Positions 40,507 through 50,010 of a stretch of 64,000 bases of DNA are shown in pieces. The notes under the pieces are model-generated. The model had not been told where the DNA came from. It made no database searches and saw only the letters and a list, made by a program, of their open reading frames with translations. Origin of the DNA: an uncultured Akkermansia sp. (GTDB lineage: Bacteria > Verrucomicrobiota > Verrucomicrobiia > Verrucomicrobiales > Akkermansiaceae); contig CANRKR010000001.1 in assembly GCA_947631275.1 (NCBI GenBank), positions 1 to 64,000 on the forward strand, in the 5' to 3' direction. A program made the position numbers and the translations under genes. Position 1 is the first letter of the stretch; each line of letters begins with the position of its first letter.

Positions 40507-42090
40507 TCAGCGTTTTGTGTTCGTTTCAATGCTATGGAAATGGGGAGAGGGAAGAGTTATTGCTATCAATTTCACATCCATGAAAGCACGTCCGTTTCGG
40601 AGGGAATCCCATAATACTTTTGTCAAGTCGGAGCCTGATTCAACGTGCAGAAGGGAAGCAATCCGCCCTGCGGGGACGTGCTCTCTTATCAACGTTTCCT
40701 GTGTCGCATTTTGAACGACAAAATGCACTTTGGAGGCTTCCTCCTGAACAATTTCCTGTAACCGTTGTTTGCCGGAATCCCGGGAAGCCGTCAGGTCAAA
40801 AACGCAGCACACCCGCTGGGAGTCTCGCATCGAAATCTTGTTCCTGATGTAACTCAAATAGAATAACACAGAATCTGATAATGAAGGCTCTGCGGATATG
40901 GGAATCCCCATGATAGAACGCCTTTTGTATCCCCCTGTAAATTTGATTTTCTCATACGGGATGCCCAGGATCTGCTTCACTTCCCGCTCCGAAGAATAAC
41001 GATGCTTCCACAAAGGAACTCCCAGAAAGCGGAATTGTATCGCGTTAGAGCTTATCCGCATACCAGACAGGCGTTTCGCTTGCAGAATCCGGCAGACCGC
41101 CTCGTAGTTGTGATTGCTGATAAAGTGTGCGATAAAATAATACGGAGGGGAATACCTTTTCAGGAATTCCTGCACAGCAGGGTCGTTGTCAAAGTGATTC
41201 TTGATATATTGCTTGATGAAATCGAAGAAAAAGCGCTTCTTTTCTTCACCCGTGACGCCATACGTCTTCAGGTGCCATATATAGGAAAACAGGATCACAG
41301 CTCTGAAGCCTGTCTCGCAGGAGGAAAACGCCGGGTATTGCCGACATCTCTCGAAGGAGTATTCGTACGCTTGGATGACACAGGACAAATCTTCCCCTTT
41401 CGTCAACCTCGTGTTTCCCCTGCGGTTGTAACGATAGGAATAGTAAGCCTTGTTATGCACCATCATCCGATCAGCAGCTATAGCAACCTCATAGGCAAAG
41501 CTCGCATCGTTTGTGTTTTGAATCGTCTGGAAACGAATCTGGTTTTTGATCAAAAATTCTCTTCGATATATTTTGTTGAAAGGATAAACAATCAAGCCCC
41601 ATATAAAATCTCCTAAATCTCTCGCATTGAAAATTTTACCCCTAAGGAAATCATTAACAAACAACTTCGAAAAAGGTCCCTCATAACTCTTTCTTTGTCC
41701 GGAATCGTTATAAAAGCCGCAGAGGAGGACATCTAATCCGTACTCTTGAGCAAGAGCGTAGAGTTCCTCGAGCATGGTCGCATCACAGTAATCGTCCGGG
41801 TCGAAAAACACAACCCATTCGCCCACGGCATGGTCAAACCCTGTATTACGTGCGGAGCCGGCAAATGAATGCTCATCCTGGAAGAGCCGGATGCGAGCAT
41901 CTTTTGCCATGAACTCGCGGATAATGCCCACCGATGCATCCGAAGAGCCATCATCCACACAAATAACCTCAAACTCCCGCAGGGTCTGGTTCAGCAGACA
42001 AGACAGCGAATGCTTCAGGTAAGCTGCCACATTGTAAACGGGCAGAATAATTGAAACTTTCGGAGTAGATGGAAGATTATTCGGAATCAT
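40507..42090 (-). CDS. Glycosyltransferase family 2
   Basis: PKVSIILPVYNVAAYLKHSLSCLLNQTLREFEVICVDDGSSDASVGI, FFDPDD. Confidence 0.9.
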   Translation of the reverse strand: MIPNNLPSTPKVSIILPVYNVAAYLKHSLSCLLNQTLREFEVICVDDGSSDASVGIIREFMAKDARIRLFQDEHSFAGSARNTGFDHAVGEWVVFFDPDDYCDATMLEELYALAQEYGLDVLLCGFYNDSGQRKSYEGPFSKLFVNDFLRGKIFNARDLGDFIWGLIVYPFNKIYRREFLIKNQIRFQTIQNTNDASFAYEVAIAADRMMVHNKAYYSYRYNRRGNTRLTKGEDLSCVIQAYEYSFERCRQYPAFSSCETGFRAVILFSYIWHLKTYGVTGEEKKRFFFDFIKQYIKNHFDNDPAVQEFLKRYSPPYYFIAHFISNHNYEAVCRILQAKRLSGMRISSNAIQFRFLGVPLWKHRYSSEREVKQILGIPYEKIKFTGGYKRRSIMGIPISAEPSLSDSVLFYLSYIRNKISMRDSQRVCCVFDLTASRDSGKQRLQEIVQEEASKVHFVVQNATQETLIREHVPAGRIASLLHVESGSDLTKVLWDSLRNGRAFMDVKLIAITLPSPHFHSIETNTKR

Positions 42091-42160
42091 GCCGTACGGA
42101 TGTTTGCCTCGTCGATGTTTATTTCTTTACATTCTGCGGAAGCTTCGTTCCTATCAGGGT

Positions 42161-42955
42161 TCACAGGTAGCCAGCAAAGGAGCGGCTCGCACTCACGATG
42201 TAGGCTTGTCTCTTAATGCCAAAGCGTTCAAAGGTTTGAAAAGCGATCGATTTTTTCCTCAATGCTGCTTGTGTCCTTTTGATTGTATTTTTCTCTCCCA
42301 CACGCTCAGCATCGTCAAAAATAATCACGAAATCCTCTGCCAAATTCCCATGTCCGATCAAATCCACCACGTTGGAGCGCGGCAGATTCTTTCCTCCTCC
42401 CACAGGACCATCCACAATAATCAAATCAAACTTTTGGTCTCCCACCAGTTCCAACAAGCCTGCATATTTGTCATTCCTCTTGCGTCGGTACTCAAAATAT
42501 TCTAAATCGAGGTGGTTGACACAGATGTGCTCATGCTTCGGCAACTCCGGCTGATAAATCTTGATCCAATCGAGGCTGTGCTCGCATACGTTGAGGTAAG
42601 CCTCGGGATTTTTGTACGCAATGTACTGCGTCGTCAACTTCGTCGTCTGCCCCAAACCGAACTCAAGGATGTTTCGTGGCTCAATCTTGTCCAGGATGCG
42701 GAACAACAGGTAGATAAAGCTGTAATTGGCTGCCCAGTTGTGCAAGTCAAAAGTCCGGTTCTTCACCCATGAGCTTTCCTCCATACCGTCATGCAAGAGA
42801 TGAGCGTAATTCAATTCCTTCAGCTCGTTGTAGCAAAGATCCAGCTTCTGCTCCACGGCAGCGAGCCGTTGCTCGTGCCGGCGAGCTAACTCCAGCAAAG
42901 TTGCCTGTTTTTCCTCGGAAGAGCTGATGCTTCCTTTTAATGGATTATTTTGCAT
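42161..42955 (-). CDS. SAM-dependent methyltransferase-like protein
   Basis: NILEFGLGQTTKLTTQYIAYKNP, KFDLIIVDGPVGGGKNLPRSNVVDLI. Confidence 0.6.
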   Translation of the reverse strand: MQNNPLKGSISSSEEKQATLLELARRHEQRLAAVEQKLDLCYNELKELNYAHLLHDGMEESSWVKNRTFDLHNWAANYSFIYLLFRILDKIEPRNILEFGLGQTTKLTTQYIAYKNPEAYLNVCEHSLDWIKIYQPELPKHEHICVNHLDLEYFEYRRKRNDKYAGLLELVGDQKFDLIIVDGPVGGGKNLPRSNVVDLIGHGNLAEDFVIIFDDAERVGEKNTIKRTQAALRKKSIAFQTFERFGIKRQAYIVSASRSFAGYL

Positions 42956-45900
42956 GGTAGATTATTTTCTCAATTATGTCTGTTAGCACATCAATATTCT
43001 CTGAAATCACTTCCGAAGTCGGGTTGAGTTTCAAGATTATTCCCTTCAATTCTTCTCGAGAGTAGGGATGCGTCTGTCGTTCATATTCGACCCATACCTC
43101 TTGTCCGTCTTTCACGGGCATTTCATAGTACCACGGTTTGTCGTGCCACACCGCAATAGGTGAGGAGAGAATCTCCTTTCCGTCAATTTTGATGGATTTA
43201 TAGTCAATCCATACCGGGAACCTGTTGCCTTCAAATCGCATGTCAGGTCCCCGAAAATTAATTGAAAGCTTTCCGTTTTGAATGACAGAAATCTTTATTT
43301 TTCCCTCGCTCGCTGCGCTTGTCAGAACTCTCCCCTCGCCCTGTGTATTCCTGAACCAGCTTGGGGAGGTGATCTTACTACCCTGAGCTTCAATTGTAAC
43401 GGTGTTATCCTTATTCCCTAGGTTCTTTATATCTACGCGCAAGACATCCATTCTTGCCCAAATATATCGACCGAGACGACGAGTCAAGGCTTTGTAATTA
43501 AGCAAAACACGAGGTAACGATAGGAAAGCTATAAGGAGATGGGCATCTAAGTAACTCGAAAAATGACAAGAAGTCTTACCGTATTTAGCAATTAATTTCT
43601 TTATTGCCAAATCATATGTCTTCTCTTCTGTTTCTCTCCTATGAGCATGGTACATATTTAGGCACCGTACCAGATAATCTTTTTTGTAGTTGTTGTAAAT
43701 TAGTCCATCAATATGAATATTTTTTAAATATCCCAACACTATATCCGTTACCTCAAAGAAATCCACAAAATGTTTGTTCAAATTCTGCGATGTAGAATCC
43801 TTACGAATCCTTCGTCTGTAATACTCTTCGGAATCAATAGAAACCCGAGCAGCCTTCGTCAAAGATTTCACCAAAAACACATCGTCTCCATAATGTAAAC
43901 TGGGAGGAAATTCGACGTTATATTTTTTGAGGAAGGCGTTCCGATACAGCGTTAAACATGGACTCACCGGTATTTTGCATGCGTTCTCTTTAAGACTTCG
44001 CAAACTAAATATCTTTTTTCCTTTCAAGGACGATAATATTGCTCCATGTGTCCAGTAGGAATTTTCCTGCCTGACTCGGGGCGTCTCTGTAAAATCGTAC
44101 CCTGAAAAACACAGCATGTCTAAATCATTTCCTCTTGCATTTTTATATAATTTCTCGCAAGTATCTTCCCTGATTAAGTCATCGGAATCGACGAACTGAA
44201 CGTACTCCCCGCGTGCTAATTTCAACGCCGTATTCCGAGAGCAGGCCAGTCCCTGATTTTTCTGATTCATCAGGATAACTCGCCTATCTTTTTGGGCATA
44301 CTCCTCCAAAATCTCCAAGGAGCCATCGGTAGAACCGTCGTTGACACAAATAATTTCTATCTCTTTGAGAGTTTGATGGACAATGCTATCCATACAATCT
44401 TGCAAATACTTTTCAGCATTGAAGACACATACAATAATTGAGATTTTTTTCTTGTTAAATCTGTCCAGAAAAAAGTTGAGCGGTTTGTTGTCGGTGTTGT
44501 ACAAGTTTCCACTATGGCTCAATTGTGAGAAGTGGAAATAGTCATCGGGTGTGTAATTTTCAACAAAAGAATATAACAAATTAAGGACGGCTTCTTTATC
44601 CAAGAGCACGTCGTCCTCGGGAAAATGTTGAGCAAACTTCTTGGCGAACCCTAAAATGCCCCCTGCCATTTTTGAATAAATGTCACATCTTTCCCGTTCG
44701 AGAGTAGAACAATCTGTAAATACCGGTCGGTTATTGCTCAGCATGTTAACAGGGGCTGTGGGCGCAGAGATTAATGTTTCCACTAAGAAATTAATTCCCT
44801 CCACTCGATGAGGACGACCCCAAATTGCATGATACGGGATTTTGTCATCTTCTGTCTTGTTGGCCAACCAATATATTCCTCTCAGCGTTTTTCCGTTGAG
44901 CAGGTTCGTCAAATACTTTTGTGCCGTACAATTTATTGTTGTTAAATCAACAAGACCTATGACTTTACCGCGTATACCTTGGTTGTCTAAGTATGATCGA
45001 TACTGTTCACTTGCATCCGATGCATTTAAGTTTTTAATCAACCCTCTTGAAGCATAGATGTAATGCGTTTTTACAGGCTTCTCTGAAAGGAGATTGTAAA
45101 CTTTTTCTAAAATGTATCCGTCTCTGGCGATAAATAACAATTCTTCGATGCCGTGTTCCTTTATGTTTCTCTCGACAAATTGAGTCATCAGAACAGCTAT
45201 CGGACCGCCAAGAGCGTATCCTATATTATACCAATAATCTCTCGGGGATATGCACCTGAGCAGAGATAGTAAAACTGAAACGGATAATGAGTTTTTTCTA
45301 TTTGCATAGCTTGTTATATATGGCTCAATTGCATTGCTTTTATATCTTCTTAGAAAAAAAGCCTTAATGCCTAACCCTTTCGGCACAAGCCAATCTGATT
45401 GTTCGTTGTCACCGACATGAAACAATTCACTTGGTTTAATTTTTAAATCATCACATACATATTTAAACAGGTTCCCGGTTCTCTTTGTCTTCTTGACTTC
45501 ACTTGACAAGTAAATTTTATCGTAGCCTTCAATCCCCCTTTCACTTAAAATGTCAGAAATAACAGACCTGCTCAAATACATATCTGACGTCAGCACGATT
45601 TTTGTCCCGGCTTTTCTAAAATAATCAAAAAGGTACTTAGTTTTTTCGTTTACAAAGAGCTTTTCTTTTTCTAGCTCTACTTCTTTTTGCATCAAAAATT
45701 GCACATCTGAAGGCATCAAGGCATATATATCGCCCAATGTGATTTCTTCTCCTTCTTTAATTTTTGTACGTGCAAGCTTTTCCGCGTTCATTCTTATTCC
45801 TGCAAAATCCTTCTTGACATACTTTTCCTCCAGATGCAGGAATAAGTCAGAAGGCTTATTGTAAGGTCTGAACAACAACGTGTCAAATATGTCAAAAGAA

Positions 45901-47030
45901 ACCACCTTACACGCAGACTCATCATATGCCTTAATAATCTGAGTGACATCATCTTCTACGGGAAACAAGTGAACTAATTCTTTATACTTTTCTGCTAAAT
46001 CCTGGCTGAGAAAGTAACTATCAGGTAAATTTAGAGGAAGATCAAAAAGGTTTGCCTTGACGACAGCATCCACCAACTGTTTCTTTGAATCAGGATTGTC
46101 TATAATCCTGATATTCCAGGCAAGATGATTACAGCATAAATTGACAAAACTTCGCTTATATACCTCGTATATTTTTTCTTCCTTTAACCTGTTTTGGAGC
46201 CCTTGAAGGACGTAATAGATGTTGAGAGACGCCGAATTACGAGTCTCCTTCGCCGTTAATGTGCTTCCTGAATTGGTTCTGTAATGCAGCAGCACCCTTT
46301 TTATCACCGATATGCGCCGTGCTAAGGCCAAACTAACACAGACAAAATAAGTGTCATTGGTGTGCTTTATACTCTGGTAGCGTATATGGAATTGATTAAC
46401 GAACTCTCTCCTGAATAATTTGTTCCATGGCCAATTGTTGGTTATGTTGAAAATACAATCACACACTTCCCGTGGGCTAAATTCATTCTTCCTGGGAAGG
46501 AGATGTTCATTGAGTATCCATCGTGGAGATTCAAATTTTTTCGTTTGATTGTTATAGAAATTGACATTATATATCACGACATCAGAATCGCTTTTCCTTG
46601 CCGTGCGATATGCCTCCTCCAACATATCTTTTTCGAAGAAATCGTCAGCATCCAAAAAACTTAAGTACTCTCCTCTTGCAACCGCGAGTCCTGCGTTACG
46701 TGCCACGCCCGCATACAAATTGCTCTGGGTTAAAATCGTGATTCTCCTATCTTTCCTTGCGTATTCCTTTAAAATTTCCAACGAGGCATCCGTGGATCCA
46801 TCATTGACGCAAATAATTTCTATTTCCTTGAGAGTTTGTCCGATAAGACTTCCCAAGCATTCTCGCAAATAGTCCCCCGCATTATACACGGGTATAATGA
46901 TGGACACCTTTGGCACATACCCAATCTCATTTTGCACAATGATTCGTGTCGTCGTGACTGCTTCTCCCCTCGCATTTTGAACCTGAATGGTTCCAGCCTC
47001 TGTAGTCTGTGGTTTTATATTATGATCCAT
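42945..47030 (-). CDS. Multidomain glycosyltransferase: GT2 - HAD-like - GT2 - RGPD/WHDKP C-terminal domain
   Basis: Two GT2 domains (PKVSIIIPVYN..., KISIIVCVFN...), HAD-like VVSFDIFDTLLFRP and LFHVGDNEQSDWLVPKGLGIKAFFL, shared C-terminal module. Confidence 0.85.
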   Translation of the reverse strand: MDHNIKPQTTEAGTIQVQNARGEAVTTTRIIVQNEIGYVPKVSIIIPVYNAGDYLRECLGSLIGQTLKEIEIICVNDGSTDASLEILKEYARKDRRITILTQSNLYAGVARNAGLAVARGEYLSFLDADDFFEKDMLEEAYRTARKSDSDVVIYNVNFYNNQTKKFESPRWILNEHLLPRKNEFSPREVCDCIFNITNNWPWNKLFRREFVNQFHIRYQSIKHTNDTYFVCVSLALARRISVIKRVLLHYRTNSGSTLTAKETRNSASLNIYYVLQGLQNRLKEEKIYEVYKRSFVNLCCNHLAWNIRIIDNPDSKKQLVDAVVKANLFDLPLNLPDSYFLSQDLAEKYKELVHLFPVEDDVTQIIKAYDESACKVVSFDIFDTLLFRPYNKPSDLFLHLEEKYVKKDFAGIRMNAEKLARTKIKEGEEITLGDIYALMPSDVQFLMQKEVELEKEKLFVNEKTKYLFDYFRKAGTKIVLTSDMYLSRSVISDILSERGIEGYDKIYLSSEVKKTKRTGNLFKYVCDDLKIKPSELFHVGDNEQSDWLVPKGLGIKAFFLRRYKSNAIEPYITSYANRKNSLSVSVLLSLLRCISPRDYWYNIGYALGGPIAVLMTQFVERNIKEHGIEELLFIARDGYILEKVYNLLSEKPVKTHYIYASRGLIKNLNASDASEQYRSYLDNQGIRGKVIGLVDLTTINCTAQKYLTNLLNGKTLRGIYWLANKTEDDKIPYHAIWGRPHRVEGINFLVETLISAPTAPVNMLSNNRPVFTDCSTLERERCDIYSKMAGGILGFAKKFAQHFPEDDVLLDKEAVLNLLYSFVENYTPDDYFHFSQLSHSGNLYNTDNKPLNFFLDRFNKKKISIIVCVFNAEKYLQDCMDSIVHQTLKEIEIICVNDGSTDGSLEILEEYAQKDRRVILMNQKNQGLACSRNTALKLARGEYVQFVDSDDLIREDTCEKLYKNARGNDLDMLCFSGYDFTETPRVRQENSYWTHGAILSSLKGKKIFSLRSLKENACKIPVSPCLTLYRNAFLKKYNVEFPPSLHYGDDVFLVKSLTKAARVSIDSEEYYRRRIRKDSTSQNLNKHFVDFFEVTDIVLGYLKNIHIDGLIYNNYKKDYLVRCLNMYHAHRRETEEKTYDLAIKKLIAKYGKTSCHFSSYLDAHLLIAFLSLPRVLLNYKALTRRLGRYIWARMDVLRVDIKNLGNKDNTVTIEAQGSKITSPSWFRNTQGEGRVLTSAASEGKIKISVIQNGKLSINFRGPDMRFEGNRFPVWIDYKSIKIDGKEILSSPIAVWHDKPWYYEMPVKDGQEVWVEYERQTHPYSREELKGIILKLNPTSEVISENIDVLTDIIEKIIYHAK

Positions 47031-47084
47031 CTCTTCTGTTCCCTTCTGCTACGCTATGCTCATCTCTCCCTTCGCCCTCTTTTG

Positions 47085-49619
47085 CTAGACAGGGTATTTT
47101 GCATGGCTGATTATTTGTTCGATTTCATCTGTTAGCATATCAATGTTTTTCCTGACTACTTTTGATCCAGAATTTAGTTTCAGGATGGTTTCCTTCAATT
47201 CTTTTCGTGAGTAGAGATGGGGCCGCTGCTCGTACTCAACCCATACATTCTGTCCATCTTTTACGGGCATTTCATAGCGCAATGGCTTATCATGCCATGT
47301 TTCAACAGGGGAGGATAGTATCTCTTCCCCATCAATCTTGATGGATTTATAGTCAATCCATGCAGAGAACCGCTCGCCTTCAAAACGTCTGTCAGGTCCC
47401 ATAAAACTTATGGTAAGCTTTCCAGCACGGATAATTAAAATTTTTAATTTCCCCTTGACAGCTGAGTTTAATAAAACGGTTCCTGCTCCCTGTGTATTCC
47501 TGAACCAGCTAGGCGTTGAAACCGTACCATCTTGCGTTTCAACAACAACGGCATTTTCCTCTATGCCGATATTCTTAATATCAATGCGTGCCAAGTGTAA
47601 TTGATTTTGAATGGAATTAGTATATAGTGACATAGTAATCTTCGATAGACAATGTCTCCTATGCCAATTCGATAATAAGCACATATAGGGTGCCAGTCTT
47701 GATTTCTTTTCGAGTTTATAATATTCACCCGTATCTATGTCGTAGGCTAACTCGGGAAGATTGATGAATCTTCCCATCATGAGATTATATTTTTCATTAT
47801 TCCAACGCCCACTCCCACTTGAACGAGTGAAAGTCATTTCGCCAAATTTAATTGTCCCATCATTTAAGCGATATAAATCAACACATACGAAAGGAAAACC
47901 TTGGCAACACGTTTTAGCAATCCACACCATCTCATCGAAATTGTCCGGTTTTGCTAACGCATGCTCGTAGAGTGGATGATCATAATAAAATGGCTGACGT
48001 TTCCAGCTCAAATCGTAAAAGACCATTTTTAAATTGGCAGAGAAATCATCCCGAAACTGCATATATTTAACCTCTCCGTTAAAGCACCAAAATTTGTAAT
48101 CATATAAATTCTGTCCATCATTAGTAACGTACTGCTCAATTATTATCTTGGGAACAATATCTCGATAATGGAGCTCAAACCCGACCCTAGAAGCATAATT
48201 CTCATGCATCCATCTATCCACCTTCTGCTTAGCATCTGCGAGATCAAGCTGAGATTTGTCTTTGACTACAATATTATAACCAGAGCCATGGTTACATTTG
48301 ATGACGAATTGATCGGGTAGCTTATCAAAGTCTATATCTTCAAATCGATCATAAACACCCAGCAATGGAATAAGATATTTCTCGCCAATTTTTTCTTTGA
48401 CCCATTCGCGTACAAGATATTTATCCGACAGCCTTGTCTTGGTGGGAGTTGAGTCGTAAAGCTTAAGCCACTGTATTTTATCATTAAAAGTCTCAGGATT
48501 GTCAAGATTGAGGAATCGACCGGTTGTTTCTAAATACCACCCTCTTAAACAGCGAGGATAAAAATCATGCAATTTAACTTCCTTTAGAAAATCTTTGCTC
48601 TCTCTAGGTAATCTAAAATCATTTGATAACTCCTCGTGCAACCTATATAGTCTGCGTCTATACCTGCATTGATGTACAACGGGGAGTGCTTTAAATATAT
48701 TCACAGACCACGTCAAATAATTACTAAGAATATAGTGTGATGTTGTTTGAAAAAAAGCTTGAGAGCTTACTAATTTTGCCACATGACGTATAATTTCTAT
48801 ATAATCGTTAAAGAAAAGGCTCCAATTCTGTGTTATTGATGTACCGCGCACAGTACGATTATAGAGCACTTTTCTAATGATTCCATATCTCTTTATTGAA
48901 GATAAAGCCTTTAGCACAAATAAATTATCTTCATAAAATAAACCTTCAGGAAAAACCAAAGAGTTTTCAATTAAGAATTCCGTTTTGTAAAAAAATCGGC
49001 AGGATGAAATTGGAATTTTGTGGACAATATGACTGATATCATCTGACGTGTAATACTCTTTTTCTTCTGATATATAACTTATTATTTGTGCCGACAATTG
49101 AAAAAATCGACCATTTGACTCATCATAGTTGCGCCCCTCGAAATTAACCATATCCAAATCGAAGCGGATTGAATACTCATAAAGGAGCTCAAGAGCGTTT
49201 TCTGTCAACCAATCGTCAGAATCTAAGAAAGAAATATATTTTCCTCGAGCGATTTTGAGAGCGTTGTTTCTTGTGCGGGAAAGTCCCTGATTTTTCTGAG
49301 TAGCAACAACAATCCTAGAGTCTTTCTCGGCGTATTCCGACAAAATTTCCAAGGAGTTATCGGTGGAACCATCATTAACACAGATAATTTCTATTTCTTT
49401 GAGAGTTTGATTTACAACAGAATCCAAGCACTTCCTCAAGTATTTATCAGTGTTATACACCGGAATGATGACCGACACCTTGGGTATATAATCTACTTTA
49501 TTTCCTTTTTGAACAACGACATGTGCCGTTGCATCTTGCTCTCCCTCCGTATTCTGGACCTGAGTGGTTTTGTAATGATGAGGTGTGTCCTCCGTGGGCT
49601 GTGCTCTCGTATTATCCAT
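47085..49619 (-). CDS. GT2 - TupA-like ATP-grasp fusion with RGPD/WHDKP C-terminal domain
   Basis: PKVSVIIPVYNTDKYLRKCLDS; FNDKIQWLKLYDSTPTKTRLSDKYLVREWV...FVIKCNHGSGYNIVV; C-terminal module. Confidence 0.85.
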   Translation of the reverse strand: MDNTRAQPTEDTPHHYKTTQVQNTEGEQDATAHVVVQKGNKVDYIPKVSVIIPVYNTDKYLRKCLDSVVNQTLKEIEIICVNDGSTDNSLEILSEYAEKDSRIVVATQKNQGLSRTRNNALKIARGKYISFLDSDDWLTENALELLYEYSIRFDLDMVNFEGRNYDESNGRFFQLSAQIISYISEEKEYYTSDDISHIVHKIPISSCRFFYKTEFLIENSLVFPEGLFYEDNLFVLKALSSIKRYGIIRKVLYNRTVRGTSITQNWSLFFNDYIEIIRHVAKLVSSQAFFQTTSHYILSNYLTWSVNIFKALPVVHQCRYRRRLYRLHEELSNDFRLPRESKDFLKEVKLHDFYPRCLRGWYLETTGRFLNLDNPETFNDKIQWLKLYDSTPTKTRLSDKYLVREWVKEKIGEKYLIPLLGVYDRFEDIDFDKLPDQFVIKCNHGSGYNIVVKDKSQLDLADAKQKVDRWMHENYASRVGFELHYRDIVPKIIIEQYVTNDGQNLYDYKFWCFNGEVKYMQFRDDFSANLKMVFYDLSWKRQPFYYDHPLYEHALAKPDNFDEMVWIAKTCCQGFPFVCVDLYRLNDGTIKFGEMTFTRSSGSGRWNNEKYNLMMGRFINLPELAYDIDTGEYYKLEKKSRLAPYMCLLSNWHRRHCLSKITMSLYTNSIQNQLHLARIDIKNIGIEENAVVVETQDGTVSTPSWFRNTQGAGTVLLNSAVKGKLKILIIRAGKLTISFMGPDRRFEGERFSAWIDYKSIKIDGEEILSSPVETWHDKPLRYEMPVKDGQNVWVEYEQRPHLYSRKELKETILKLNSGSKVVRKNIDMLTDEIEQIISHAKYPV

Positions 49620-49681
49620 CTCTTTTTGATCCGATCCCTCCTATTTCGCAATACCTGTCCTTTCCTTCACGTTTTTCTCTA

Positions 49682-49948
49682 TCATAAGTCTTTTTTCAGT
49701 CTTTCAATCTCTGCCTCCAAGCGCTCGCATTCTTCCTGCAAGCGTATCGGATACTCCAGCACGTATTTTATCCTCTCTCCCAGCCCCATTTTCGCACCGC
49801 GTTTCTCGATTTCAGCGGGACAAGGCATGCCCCATCTTACCAGCTTTTTCGCGTACTTGTGTCCACTAATAAGGCGCAATTTGTAGAGCAGCCAATACCT
49901 GAGTCGCCTAGCTTTGCTGATTTTTTTCGTTTTTTTGTTTGTATCCAT
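49682..49948 (-). CDS. Small coiled-coil hypothetical protein
   Basis: 88 aa ending RLQEECERLEAEIERLKKDL. Confidence 0.45.
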   Translation of the reverse strand: MDTNKKTKKISKARRLRYWLLYKLRLISGHKYAKKLVRWGMPCPAEIEKRGAKMGLGERIKYVLEYPIRLQEECERLEAEIERLKKDL

Positions 49949-50010
49949 GGTTCTCGTTCTCTGTAAAATGTCAACTGGGGAACTTCTTCAGACTGTCTGC
50001 TCCTCCTTCA

